Assembly: GCA_002989075.1 (NCBI GenBank)
Contig: PSQN01000017.1
Location: 4,223,453-4,287,452, forward strand
Direction of reading: 5' to 3'
Length of the DNA: 64,000 nucleotides
Source: Arthonia radiata
Taxonomy: Eukaryota; Ascomycota; Arthoniomycetes; Arthoniales; Arthoniaceae
Each line of letters begins with the position of its first letter. Position 1 is the first letter of the stretch. This document shows positions 9,255-20,281 of the stretch, piece after piece. The position numbers and the translations under genes were made by a program. A model generated the notes under the pieces. That model saw only the letters and a list, made by a program, of their open reading frames with translations. It made no database searches and was not told the DNA's origin.

Positions 9255-11432
9255 ATGGCGCTAGACAGAGCTCCTATAGCGCCAAAGCCCGGCCCAGTGA
9301 TTGAACCATCGCACCCATTCATTGCTGCGAAGCCTCCAACATCTGACCACCTGACTTACCTGACGCTGCTGGAGTTCAACCTGACCAATGAAAACGTAGC
9401 TGTCCTCAGGCATGTACTGCAAGAGGACCTCACTGCAGGTGGCTCCCTATTCAATGATATTGGCTGGGATCTCGTAGGTCTGCTGTTGCCCTTTGTAACG
9501 GCAGTAGCCGCTAAGGAAACCCTTCTGGATGTCGCAATATTAGGTAACCCGCGCGAGTGCGCCCTCAAAGTGGAGCAAGGCCTGAGAGCGATCGATTGGG
9601 AGGCAGACGATGATGAAAACGAAGACAACAAAGATGACGAAGATGAAGATCAAGCAGATGTCCATCCTGCGTTGCGTGTGCCAAAGGACGACCAGGGCCC
9701 GAGTGGCCTTGCTACCGAAGGGTCTAAAGCTGAAGACCACAACGCGAATAAGGCGAACAAATCGCTGCCTCTGTTGCAGTTCAAAACACTCGTAAACATG
9801 CTTGCCATGCTTCATCCACGTATCAGCACAAAACAGCCCAGCCGATTCATCGCAACGACACTCTCGGCAGTGCTGGCCGCCATGGCTGGAGCATCGCCGC
9901 AGCATCATCAAGCTTGCGTCGATGCAGCTGTAAAGCTTGTCAGGACCCTCAACGAGAGCCAAGCATTCGAGCCGCCTCCACGAACGGCGACCACAGATCA
10001 GCCCGGTGCGAGGACCGAGCAGGTTTTGATCTCTGAGGAGCGCGCCCCACTCGACGCAAAGATCCAGCAACGACTGTTACAGTCATTCGTCACGCACGTT
10101 GTTGAGCTGTGGATGCGATCGCTTGATGGTACGCTGGACGAAGACACAATCAACGTCCCCGCCCTGGCTTGGGCGACGCGGTTTCAAGAACAAGAGCAGC
10201 CGCGCATGGTCGTCCCCGATCGACCTACGATGCAACAGCAGTTCGAGCAATCTCATGCTCTCAGAAGCCGTGATGACCGCAGCGCCCGACTCTTTGCTTT
10301 GGCGCGGGGTCTTGGTCTTTCTTCACAGGAGCTGATGGACGCGGCGTCTAAGGCTACCATTAGTGAGCTTGAGGCGAAGGCTGCCCATGATGGAACTGGC
10401 GAAGCTGAAGAAAAAGACGACGACGATCCGCCCGAGAAGCCGGAAGACGTTCCATTGTCGCAAGTTGGCTGCCTTTTTCTAGTGGCTTACGAGCAGTTCA
10501 CTATCAGGACGAAGGCTGATGCTCGTTCCAGCATGTCGACGGAGCAGACAGATGCAATCCAGATCTTCCCACAGGTTGTCAACCTCGTAAGAAGCCTTGT
10601 GGGCTCCCCCGAAGACGTCATGATCTCGACCGCATCGTTCTCGGAAGCTTTGCTGGACGCTATCCTTTTTCTAGCACTGCTCGCGCTGTCACAGAACTCT
10701 GTCGGCGACCCCGACGAAGCTTTCTCAGTTGATAAAGACGCATTCCCTCGCTTCTTGCAGGTCACATCTCTTCTCAGCGCCAATGTGCCGAACGCATCGC
10801 TCAGGTATTGCGCGCACGTTGTAACTGCCACAATCTTACGCAGCCATCCGGATCCAATCGTGAGATTCAATTTCATTCGAGATACCCTGGAAAACGCGCC
10901 CGTAGATTTGCTCAAGGCAGAAGCAGTCGGCTGGCTGAAGGGCGAGGTCATTGAAGCGAACTTTGCGCCAGGTGCCGCTGAGGGTGAACACAGCATTTTC
11001 AAGACGTCAATGGCTTTGGATAGCCTATCAATGTATCTCTACCCGGATCTGCAGTCCCTGGTCCCGACTATCCTCAACAGTGCTTCAGCCGAGACAACAC
11101 CAGTGCCAACCCAGGTCTTTACAGAAGCCGTCAAACCACGCTTGCCGTTCTTTCTGACTGTGCTGAATTTCCACTTTCTGCTTCTGAGCATGCCATCAGA
11201 AGTGAGAGAGAGGCTGGACATCTTGAGCTTGCACAGCGAAGCCGACGTCGCCACTGGTTTTCTATCGCCTCTTCGTGAGGTTGCACGGAAGAGTAATGAG
11301 GCGCTGGGCAATGGCGCTGAGACATCCCGAGATGAAGCGCTCCAGGAGATGAAATCCGATATCATGATTCTCCAACAGGCTATCGAGAAAGTCGAGGGTC
11401 GACTGGTCGCAGTCGCTAAAGAAGGCAGATGA
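9255..11432 (+). CDS. Ybp1/Ybp2-Alf4-glomulin family protein (DUF1760)
   Basis: Single exon, 725 aa. The N-terminal block (DIGWDLVGLLLPFV..LLDVAILGNPRECALKVEQGL) is the signature of the PF08568 family, which holds yeast Yap1-binding protein Ybp1, kinetochore-linked Ybp2 and plant Alf4. An acidic low-complexity insert (DDDENEDNKDDEDEDQAD) sits near residues 116-132. The rest is helical, HEAT-like, and ends with a short coiled-coil stretch (MKSDIMILQQAIEKVEG). In yeast Ybp1 supports Yap1 oxidation by peroxide and Ybp2 acts at the kinetochore; which role applies here cannot be told from sequence. The gene is convergent with the OHCU decarboxylase gene, with only 21 bp between stop codons. Confidence 0.8.
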   Translation: MALDRAPIAPKPGPVIEPSHPFIAAKPPTSDHLTYLTLLEFNLTNENVAVLRHVLQEDLTAGGSLFNDIGWDLVGLLLPFVTAVAAKETLLDVAILGNPRECALKVEQGLRAIDWEADDDENEDNKDDEDEDQADVHPALRVPKDDQGPSGLATEGSKAEDHNANKANKSLPLLQFKTLVNMLAMLHPRISTKQPSRFIATTLSAVLAAMAGASPQHHQACVDAAVKLVRTLNESQAFEPPPRTATTDQPGARTEQVLISEERAPLDAKIQQRLLQSFVTHVVELWMRSLDGTLDEDTINVPALAWATRFQEQEQPRMVVPDRPTMQQQFEQSHALRSRDDRSARLFALARGLGLSSQELMDAASKATISELEAKAAHDGTGEAEEKDDDDPPEKPEDVPLSQVGCLFLVAYEQFTIRTKADARSSMSTEQTDAIQIFPQVVNLVRSLVGSPEDVMISTASFSEALLDAILFLALLALSQNSVGDPDEAFSVDKDAFPRFLQVTSLLSANVPNASLRYCAHVVTATILRSHPDPIVRFNFIRDTLENAPVDLLKAEAVGWLKGEVIEANFAPGAAEGEHSIFKTSMALDSLSMYLYPDLQSLVPTILNSASAETTPVPTQVFTEAVKPRLPFFLTVLNFHFLLLSMPSEVRERLDILSLHSEADVATGFLSPLREVARKSNEALGNGAETSRDEALQEMKSDIMILQQAIEKVEGRLVAVAKEGR

Positions 11433-11453
11433 GTGGACTGCTAGTACGCTCCG

Positions 11454-12035
11454 TCAGGCGGCCACATCGGCCACACCCATTTTCTCCATACGGTCAGAAG
11501 CAATATCACACAGTGCATCGACAGCCTCCATGCGCTCCGCCCATGGATCAGCTCTCGCCATTCGTTTTCGCATGTCCTCGAAGATGGCCGGCCTTGCTCG
11601 ACCATTCACAAAGACCAGATATCGCAATCCGTTGAAGCGAGCCTCGTATTCGGTATTCAATGTCTCTAGCTCGCGTGCCTGGTCTTGGTCGGTGCTGGAC
11701 TGCAAGTTTGCTTGCTCGGCTGCACTTGAGGAGCTCAAGTTGGCCTTCTTCTCGCCAAGACGCGGGTGTGCGTTCAATATATCATCCAGCATGTGGACGT
11801 CGTCTGCGTTAGCTGGATCAGTAACGCTGGCGGCCGTGGGAGCTAGAGCTTTCAGCTCTTGTCTGATGCTGTCGATAAGCGCATCATATGTCGTTTTAGG
11901 TTGGGACCTGACAAGAGGAAGCAGAACCGCATTCAGCTCGTCAGAGTCCTCGAACAATCTTGAGACAGTCAAGCGCAGTTCATCATCACTGGCTTGCGTC
12001 AGCTGCGATGGATGTGGAAGCTTATTTCCCGCCAT
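11454..12035 (-). CDS. OHCU decarboxylase (uric acid breakdown)
   Basis: Single exon, 193 aa, ATG at 12035. The enzyme decarboxylates 2-oxo-4-hydroxy-4-carboxy-5-ureidoimidazoline to S-allantoin, the last step after urate oxidase and HIU hydrolase. The catalytic His lies in NAHPRLGEKK, and LNTEYEARFNGLRYLVFVNGR is the second conserved block with the Glu and Arg/Asn that hold substrate. No clear peroxisomal PTS1 is seen at the C terminus (ends VADVAA), unlike some homologs. The other urate genes are not in the window. Tail-to-tail with the Ybp-family gene. Confidence 0.88.
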   Translation of the reverse strand: MAGNKLPHPSQLTQASDDELRLTVSRLFEDSDELNAVLLPLVRSQPKTTYDALIDSIRQELKALAPTAASVTDPANADDVHMLDDILNAHPRLGEKKANLSSSSAAEQANLQSSTDQDQARELETLNTEYEARFNGLRYLVFVNGRARPAIFEDMRKRMARADPWAERMEAVDALCDIASDRMEKMGVADVAA

Positions 12036-12907
12036 ATCGGCCGTAAGATTATCTGTCTGACCACGTGCAGTACGATCCGTCGTCTCTGTATATCAACAAT
12101 ATCACGGAGGATAGATTACAGCTCGGCAAGTGGGGTCTGGCTCGGCAGTGTTTCACCGTGGGGCCGCCGTCCCAATGCAGGACAAGCGTATATCAGATAG
12201 GCGAACTAGGCCAATAGTGGCATCGGCTTACCACACCTCGAAGTTGCGCTCTTGACGCGACCTGTGTTTCAGATCGTTCAACAACCCGTGCTGTTTGTGC
12301 GTTAAAGCTACGTACGTGAGGCCAGACTTGCTGTTCGGCTGCCCGCAGAGGCCGCAGCGGCAGGAATCAGTGTGCCCGGTGCCGCACGTCCTTATGCATG
12401 GAGCGGGAGATAGTGTGGGTCCTGCAGCGTGGGAGAGACGATCGCTTGGGCAGCTCCGCCTCCTGCTCGTCATCCAATGCGTCTGCAATGACAAGGAGCA
12501 TCTGTGCGACTGGACGTAGCATCGTGCACTTTTGCTTCTTCATATGCGCCCAAAGCAAGTGAAACTGTCTGAGTTGAGTGTCGATGCTGAGCGGATGGTC
12601 GGTGGGCACGGGCCTCCAGCACGCACGAGCTCATGCAGCTAAACCCGGTAGCAAAGTACCTTATCCCACGCCTCCGGTTCCCTCCTCACCTCAAGAGCCT
12701 TGTGCGATTTCTTCGCCTGTCTGCACCTCCGCTGCTTGCTCCTCAGGGGAGATCAAGTGTGCGTCGCGGCCCGTCGCAAACCTCAGCCATGACACACTTA
12801 GGCTTGTAGGCGCTGAATTACAAGCGCACTCGCATCCCTCATGTATCATTACCTACGCTGAAACGAACCTTCATCCTCCCGCGACTTGCAAAGAGTCAAC
12901 CTCCGCC
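12036..12907. other. Intergenic region with unresolved short frames
   Basis: Divergent promoters for OHCU decarboxylase and the ADF-H/PH gene. On the minus strand between about 12800 and 12228 several short frames look partly coding, one with a Cys cluster (CGTGHTDSCRCGLCGQP) ending at 12228, but I found no consistent start or splicing. It may be a decayed gene or noise. Confidence 0.35.
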
Positions 12908-15900
12908 ATGTCACTCAACGGCATAGACTCGTCAAAAGTCGTACATGCCTATCAAAGCACCTCGCGCAATGACGGCGAATGGTGTGTTGGATCCACAAAT
13001 TGGCTCTCGCGCGAAGCATCACCACTGACACTGCGCAAGGCTCTTACTTCACTACACCTCTCGGGACGAGGTCGACCTCTATCTGCATGATAGCGACGGG
13101 CCCGCTGGACTGCGAAGTGCTCTCGAGGATTATGATGACAAGTCGCCCCTCTATGGGCTTCTTAATCATGGAGGAAAGAAAGCTCTTGTCAAATACGTCC
13201 CTGAGGGCACTTCGCGGCTGTTGCAAGGTACGTTGGGATCGCGACTCGTACTATCGGCCTCGAACGCCAGCCTGACATACTTCTGTCTCTAGCTCGCACC
13301 TCCGTCCACTTTGCCGCCATAGTCGAGAAGTTCGCACCCCATGACGCTGTCATTGGCGGAACCGAGCCGAAAGATCTCGCAGAAGCCGCCGTTCGTGATG
13401 CTCTTGGCTTGCCCAGTGACGCACTCAATACCATAGAGGACGGGGATGCGGCTTTAGCAGAGGCTAATATGGTTGCGGAAGAACCGCAAAGGCAATCGGA
13501 AGATCAAAAGTCGGAAGCAACAGAGAAAGCTGGCAACATGGACACGCTCGAGCAGAAAGACCGGGAACCAGACAGTCTGACAATACCGAGGCCCTCTACT
13601 GCAATCAAGAAGCAAAATTCGGCATCAGGTCTTCAAAAGGAGCTTGATCTTTTAGACCAGGAGCTGCTGGACACAAATCTCGAGACAGAACAAGTGAATT
13701 CGAGATCGAACGATGTCATGGGCTTGAAGGCGTTTTTGGCTGAGGTTACTCCGCCATCTACCCTTACGGCGCCAAAAGAGTCGAGAGAGGCCACCTTATC
13801 TTCGAGTCGAGACGCGAACTCTTCGCGCAATGATTTCAGATTCTCAGAATCTGATGATCTGCCGAAGACCTCTTATAGTTCGCGACCGAGCACCTCAGAC
13901 ATCTGGCACAGCTGGAAGCCCAAGCTGAAGTTTGGCCCAAGGCCGGTGAGTAATGAAGGGATCCAAGCTCCCGCCGCAGACAGGCAGAAGTTACCGGCGG
14001 GCGTGAAGATGAGGATGTCCAGAGCCGCCCGTGGAGAGCGACCGAAGTCTCGCAAGCAGGAAAAACCGCCGAAGCTGGCAGAAAGCACAAGCGTAGGTGA
14101 TAAGAGTCCCTCAAGGCCATCTTCACGTCCGAGTGAGCGGGTCAGAGTCGAGAAGGAAGACGTTCCTCCAATGCCAATCTTATCCTCACACCTTGACACC
14201 AGCACAGCGACAGATGCAAAGCCAAGTCCAAACGGCGTGTCGTCAAAAGCAACTCCGGGGACACCCAACGGCGAGAAGATTGCACGGGCTCCGAATGGCT
14301 ATGCAAAAGGCAGGGAAGGGCGACGTCCCGCAGGCCTGGGCATTGATTCAATCGCGATGTCAATGCCTGGCTCACCGGCGCCAAAGTCCGCACCCGCTCT
14401 GACGCCTGAAAAGCAGCGTTTAATGAGGGCTTTGCAAATGCGGAGAAAGCATCAGTATACGCCAGATATTGATGCACCTGCTTTGCCAACGCCAAGTGGG
14501 TTCTCGCAAGTTGACAGCTCTGTTTCGACGTCCAACCCTGAGAACCCAGCGAAAACTGACAGTGGTGTCGACGTTGGGCCTCCTGTTCCACGTGGACGCG
14601 TTGCAAGCCCATCACCAAATGCTCTACCCAGGACCCCACTGAGCGGTGGACCGAATCCTTTGCAGAGCCACCCGATCAATGGCAATATGAAACCGCCCCA
14701 ACGTCCCGCACAGATGCGCAATAGCCCGACACCATCTTTCAATTCGAACAAAGAGTTGCCAAAACTCCCACCGGAGGCGGAGTTGGATCAGACCATTTCC
14801 ACCAAGGAGGATGTCACCCCTGCCTCTCGCCCCAGCTCGTCAAAACGCAAGCGAAGCCACTCCTCTGAGCCTCACGACAGACACGATCTGCATGACCATC
14901 AATCTGAAGCCGTTGCATCTGAAGGCTCAGACTTCTTCGATGAGCTGGAAGCAGCCCAGGTCGAGCAAGCGAAGCCGCTCCCCGTCCCTGCAACATTGCA
15001 TAATCGCGATCCTAGCGCTAGTTCCCCCACTGTCACATCTGTCACCATCAAATCGGCCTTGACTCATCAAGAGAAGACTCCACCTTCTTTTCAGGGTGAT
15101 GGGCTGCCATCACCAGGCATGCCGCAATTCCACACGCCTGTCACGACGTCCCTCAATCGACATCCTTCAAACTCATCTCGCCCCATTTCGAGTCGGCCAA
15201 CCCTCAACTCAAAGCGTACGAACATGTCATCGGGCATCTCTCGACGCATACAAACACTGGCTGAACTTTCCAACAAGAACGGTAGAGAATCGCCACATCA
15301 GCAAAGCGCCTACGAGTCCGCACAAGCGTTTTTAGCGCCTGGCACATTGCCGAATGAGCGTCGCAACGCTCAGCGGTCTACTGCGTTTGGCCGAGCATAT
15401 GAAACGAGCCGATCTCGATCACCTTCAAAATATTCAAGTGGCACACCGAGAAGCATGCGACCGCAAACGTCGTTTGACCAGAGTCGGATGAGCTCGATTG
15501 GCCCGGAGAGCACTCAGAGCGACACCCCGACTGGGTACCGAAAGCGTGACTCTTTAACGGTAACAGCACACATCATGCGTGGGCATCAACAACACATGCA
15601 GCACGTCAACGAAATGTCTATCAACGAAGAGCCAGGAGACACTCAAGACCCGCTTCAAGCACTCGCGGGTGATCGACGTCCGACCACTGAGCCTTCGCGA
15701 GGTGTATCGCCTGCATCTCCGCTACCTAGGGGTCGGGCATCACATGTATCCTTCACGCGTCGCAGCTCTGGACACTCTGAGGCTAGCAAAAGACCAGCAA
15801 GTCGTAGCTCGGCAGCGTCTGGCCGAGCACGGTCAAGCTTCGACGGCTGGCGAGCGGCCTTCGCAAATGCTACCGCTGGTCGCCGAGACAGCAGCTCGAG

Positions 15901-16597
15901 CAGCGGTCATCAGCGGCCATCCACCTTCCGCACATCAACGTACAATCAAAATCACGGGAGCAAGGCACATGACTTCGACAGTGGTCTTGACCGCGTCGAC
16001 GAGGTCAGCGAGGCTGGCACACGCGCTTCAAGGACCAGCCGCATGTTCAAGCGCATGTCTTATATTACTGGTAGCTCGGATGACAAACAGCGCACACCCA
16101 GGTTTCGGCGCGATACGTCATCCGCAGGTCCCGCAGAGAAAGAGCTCGCTGGCCAACGTGATCGCCGCAAATCGAGCACGGCTAAAGGTGCCGGTGACAA
16201 CGGCAAACGGACGATTGTGGGTGATCTCAACATTCAATTTCCAGACGAGCTGTTGTGGAAGCGCCGATGGGTCGAGGTGGACAATGCAGGCAACCTGGTG
16301 CTGTCACCGCCCTCGTCCACGCCTGGTGCAAAAGCCGCTGGAGTAAGCCGCAAGTTTCACCTGACGGAGTTTAAGCAGCCTGTCATTCCTTCGCGGGATA
16401 GGCAAGAGATGCCGTACAGCGTTGTGCTTGACTTTGTCGAGCGCGGCGGGGCGCTGCAACTATCAGCGGAGGATGGGAGACAGCAAGAGGCTTTGGTGAA
16501 AAGTGAGTTTTGATATTGCCTGATGTGCTTCGAATAGCTATGCTAACGTACTGTAGGACTTACCGACGCCCACCGCAATTGGTTGTACAAGCTATGA
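12908..16597 (+). CDS. ADF-H and PH domain protein, four exons
   Basis: Join 12908..12981, 13040..13227, 13293..16502, 16557..16597; 1170 aa. Residues ~1-130 form an actin-depolymerising-factor-homology fold as seen in a common fungal family: MSLNGID start, YTSRDEVDLY, SPLYGLLNHGGKKALVKYVPEGTSRLLQ, ARTSVHFAAIVEKFAPHD. The long middle is disordered and Ser/Pro/Arg-rich. The C terminus carries a PH-like domain (IVGDLNIQFPDELLWKRRWV...SVVLDFVERGGALQLSAED...AHRNWLYKL). Exons 1-2 and 4 are too short to stand out alone; all joins keep frame and use GT..AG. The combination suggests a membrane-cortex/actin adaptor, which is inference. Homologs are usually annotated as hypothetical. Confidence 0.85.
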
Positions 16598-17097
16598 GAG
16601 ACGTCTTGACATTTTGTATATAAGGTTGCCGTCTCTTGGGAGTCGACGTTATGTAATTCCATGCATTGGGAAGACACTATTAACTGGTGATGTTTGGATG
16701 AACGTGGAACGGTTGGTAATTTGTTTGGATGGATGAGATACCCACTGTATACAGACGATGATAGATATTTGTGGTTTCTTCGACAAATTCTTCATATCAT
16801 CTCTTGATGTTTCCTGCAGGTCGCCAACGTCCAAGTAGCACCCCCTGGTGCCCTGGTTGTAGTGGAGAGTATCGGCCGAGAAGAAAGGCGGGACGAGAGG
16901 CCCAGCCTTTTGAAATCAAAGATTCACGTGCACGCGTCGGTGTTGTTTTCGCGTGACGCCATTTACGCGCTTCTTCGCGTCCTCCATCTCTTAAGAGCTT
17001 TCCCCTCGCGCCCTCTCTTTGTCCTCCACCCACTCTCACATCCCAAACACACTACAACAGCATCTTCTTCTGTCTTTGAACCTTTGCAATAACCACA
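16598..17097. other. Intergenic region, RNR2 promoter
   Basis: Holds the ADF-H/PH gene 3' flank and the ribonucleotide reductase promoter, with a CT-rich stretch (about 16978-17045) before the ATG at 17098. No gene seen. Confidence 0.5.
16932..16980. promoter_or_regulatory. MCB-like (ACGCGT) cluster upstream of RNR2
   Basis: A perfect MluI cell-cycle box ACGCGT at 16932-16937 is followed by GCGTGAC (from 16951), ACGCGC (16965) and TTCGCGT (to 16980), about 120-165 bp before the RNR2 start. MCB sites bind MBF and drive S-phase expression of DNA-synthesis genes in yeasts; use here is inferred from gene identity and site spacing. Confidence 0.55.
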
Positions 17098-18536
17098 ATG
17101 TCTGAGACACTACAGCCTGTCGACGTGACGCCGTCGAAGAAAGTCAGTCTTGCCACTAACGTCCTCGTCGTCTGGTCTTTGGTACATCTACTAACAATGT
17201 CTTCAGGCGGCCGAGGGTATTTCAGATCTTTCGGTAGACTGTCTTGTGCCTGCGAAGAAGATCGACTTTCTCCCCGACGTACCCAAGGATCAGTACGGCA
17301 ACGAGAAAGCCCGTCCCATTGTCGGCATCCCAGACCTCAACAAGGACTCAAAAGATGCTGTCGAAGAAGCCACACACTCTGTCGCATCAACACTCAAGCC
17401 TGAAGAGGCCAGCGAGCCTATTCTAAAAGAGAACCCCAACCGCTTTGTTCTCTTCCCAATCAAGTACAATGAGGTATGTTGACTCGACGCGTCTAGACGC
17501 GTGTTGGTCCCTCTGTCGTCGCGCCCTTTCATGTCACCTTCTCTTGCCGGCCATGAGACACCTGTACTGACGCATGCACGTATTTTAGATCTGGCAAATG
17601 TACAAGAAGGCGGAGGCATCCTTCTGGACCGCCGAAGAGATCGACCTGTCAAAGGATTTACACGACTGGAACCACCGCCTGAACAATGATGAACGCTTCT
17701 TTATCTCACATGTCCTTGCTTTCTTCGCTGCTTCCGATGGCATCGTCAACGAGAATCTCGTTGAGCGATTCTCTGGCGAGGTCCAAATACCCGAGGCACG
17801 ATGCTTCTACGGTTTCCAAATCATGATGGAGAACATCCACTCCGAGACATACAGTTTACTCATCGACACATACATCAGCGACGTTGCCCAACGTCAATAC
17901 CTGTTCGACGCCATTGATACCATCCCTTGCATCCGAAGAAAGGCTGACTGGGCGCTGCGGTGGATCAGCGATGCCTCCTCAACTTTCGCTACCCGTCTCG
18001 TCGCTTTCGCTGTGGTCGAGGGCATCTTCTTTTCCGGCTCGTTCGCGTCCATCTTCTGGCTGAAGAAGCGAGGTCTCATGCCCGGGCTCACCTTTTCGAA
18101 TGAACTCATCTCCCGCGACGAGGGCATGCACACCGACTTTGCGTGCCTGCTATTTTCACATCTGAACAACCGACCAAGCACAGAGCAGGTTGAGGCCATC
18201 ATCAAGGAAGCTGTCACCATCGAGCAGGAGTTCTTGACTGAGGCTCTACCCGTTGGCCTCCTCGGCATGAACGCCCCTCTGATGAGACAGTACATCGAGT
18301 TTGTTGCTGATCGATTACTCCTTGCTCTCGGTGGCCGCAAGCTATACAACAGTACCAACCCCTTCGACTTCATGGAGAACATATCCCTCGCGGGCAAGAC
18401 AAACTTCTTCGAGAAGCGCGTGGGTGACTACCAGAAGGCTGGCGTCATGGCTGCGCAGAACAAGAGGTCAGAAGGGCCACAGGAGAACGGCGAGAAGAAG
18501 ACGGGCAATGAGCTCAGCTTCGAGGAGGACTTTTAG
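17098..18536 (+). CDS. RNR2: Ribonucleoside-diphosphate reductase small subunit
   Basis: Join 17098..17142, 17207..17473, 17589..18536; 419 aa. The R2 subunit carries the diiron-tyrosyl radical needed to make dNTPs. Diiron ligands are visible: Asp in EEIDLS, Glu in NENLVERF, Glu and His in MMENIHSE, Glu in VVEGIFFSG, and Glu and His in [10 protein letters not shown]. The radical Tyr is in EARCFYGFQ. The C-terminal tail ends SFEEDF, the acidic/aromatic peptide that docks on the large subunit. Length matches fungal R2. The first exon encodes [15 protein letters not shown]; its GTCAGT donor is less common but keeps the frame. An MCB-type cluster lies upstream. Confidence 0.96.
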
Positions 18537-18986
18537 ATCATTATGACTATCATTCGAGGGCGTTGGATACATTTGCAGTCATTGAAACTGCCTTGACATG
18601 CCGGGTGCGTGTTTATGATTTCTCTTGTACACCCAGATGACAGCTCAGATATCATTAGTAACGGCGCATGGCGCTTGGAAGATTACAGCCACACGGTAAT
18701 GATATAAAGCACCCTTAGCATATTCCCAACAATACGTGTGCTGTCATCGCATCGGTCTTCGCGAGTGCGGCGATGCCAGTCGTGGCTTCCTCGTTGGTAT
18801 TGTCGCTAGCTTTCTTTCCACCAGGTCTTAGAGGCGTCTCGCCCCCTTCGATGTTCTCCTCTCCGCCAATAGCATCTATCACCTCCTGTCAACGTTGACG
18901 TTGGCCAGTCACTCCTTATTGTTCATCCAGATGGCCCTTTGCAATCCGCCAATAGCAGCAACAGTGTAGTGTGGCCCACACTCAGC
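18537..18986. other. Intergenic region
   Basis: RNR2 3' flank and promoter of the next gene; no supported frame. Confidence 0.4.
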
Positions 18987-19963
18987 ATGGAGTTACAAAC
19001 CAAAGCTCAGGAGGTCCCGCAGACCGAGATTGTCAGACCAGGCAACAACACAGACTCTACAGAAGACGCGCCTGTCTTTATCGCACCACCCTCAGCATAC
19101 ACAACGCACAACAAGTTCGAACAGACGCTCGAAAGGCACAACATTCCAATCCCACGACGCACTGCAGGCAAGGCCAGGTTTCATAGCCGTCAAGATCTTC
19201 CCAGGCGCCACTATTCCAAGCGCAAGAATCTTCTACACCCTGAGCTTTCTGCACTCTCATCACTGCAGTTCGAGAAGTTTACTGCCAAGATCCATCTAGT
19301 ACTAAGTGTTTGCGATCCAACATCTCATGAATGGCGCACTGCTCCTGTGAGCTTCGATGCCCTCACAGACAATGATCGGGATGTTTGGTGGGAGATTAGA
19401 CGAGCATACAGAGACGAACTACAGAAAGAGTGGAGGCGGTGGATCTTCTTCAGGAAGCTCAAGTATATCGTGCCGATCGAAGTATGCAGCTGGGAGCCTC
19501 ATTTGACGACGCACGCTGACTGGCAAGCAGTACTCTCATAACGGCGTCCCGACACGGCACAAGCCTGCCGATTACCTGGACGCCCGAGTGCTGCTCCATG
19601 CTTACCATCACCCGGCCCGCATCAAACCAGATCGAGTATGGATAGAATGGTTTATGCATCTCAAGAACTCCGGCGACCCAGGTAGATCGTATGGACTGGA
19701 GTTTGTCGAAGGTCTTTGGACAGAGAAGCTGCTGTGGGCAGGCATCCTTGGGACACTCTCACTGCTCATACCCTCGATCATCTGGCCGATCTTGGGCGGA
19801 GAGCTTGGGGATGTCTTCACGACGCTGGACTTTGCAGAGTCGTAGTTCGCTCGTGAGTGGCGATGAGATGCTGTCACAGCCTTTCCGTGGTTGATGCTGA
19901 CTTGAGCCAGTGCTGATCGCACTCATCGGCATCTACTACACCGCCATCATCTCAGAGGTTTGA
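18987..19963 (+). CDS. Two-TM membrane protein gene with an in-frame UAG before its last exon
   Basis: Exons 18987..19481, 19531..19852, 19911..19963. The N-terminal half is soluble (disordered start, then WWEIRRAYRDELQKEWRRWI and FRKLKYIVPIE). Exon 2 adds GVPTRHKPADYLDARVLLHAYHHP and a first TM segment (WAGILGTLSLLIPSIIWPIL). A UAG at 19843-19845 stops this frame after 269 aa. Seven bases later a perfect GTGAGT donor, a TGCTGAC branch site and a CCAG acceptor lead into an exon that, in the same frame, encodes a second TM helix (LIALIGIYYTAIISEV) and its own stop at 19961-19963. The fungal family, as I remember it, has this second TM, so the UAG is either a nonsense change, read through, edited, or a sequence error. 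Function unknown; the in-frame TTG start at 18939 was rejected. Confidence 0.65.
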
Positions 19964-20281
19964 CGCAGGACGCGAACTGGCGATTTGAGCGCTAGCTCAG
20001 ATTTGCGAGTCATTTTCCTACGTGCTCTAGCACTTGGATCGTCCCCTACTTCGATAGCTTAGCCTAATAATACAGTGCTTAAAGAGACAAATCTGGAGGC
20101 TGTGTGTCACTATCCGGCCTTATCTGTGAGGCTGACCCCGCATTTTGAAATGAGCTGAAGTCAGAGTACACACAAACAGTTGAGCTTTGGAATCAGCATT
20201 CAGGAGGAGTCCACTGCAAGCGCACGACCTCGACGCAGGCAAGACCGCGAGTATCCAGGGAAGACGGACTTGCAGCTCAAT

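Noticed and set aside
12228-12800. Minus-strand short frames with a Cys-rich end (CGTGHTDSCRCGLCGQP) and a helical run (QFHLLWAHMKKQ)
   Set aside because: No start codon or set of GT..AG introns joins the pieces in one frame; could be a decayed gene, but chance in GC-rich DNA is not excluded.
18939-18986. Longer start for the two-TM membrane protein
   Set aside because: The extension begins with TTG, and the first in-frame ATG is at 18987.
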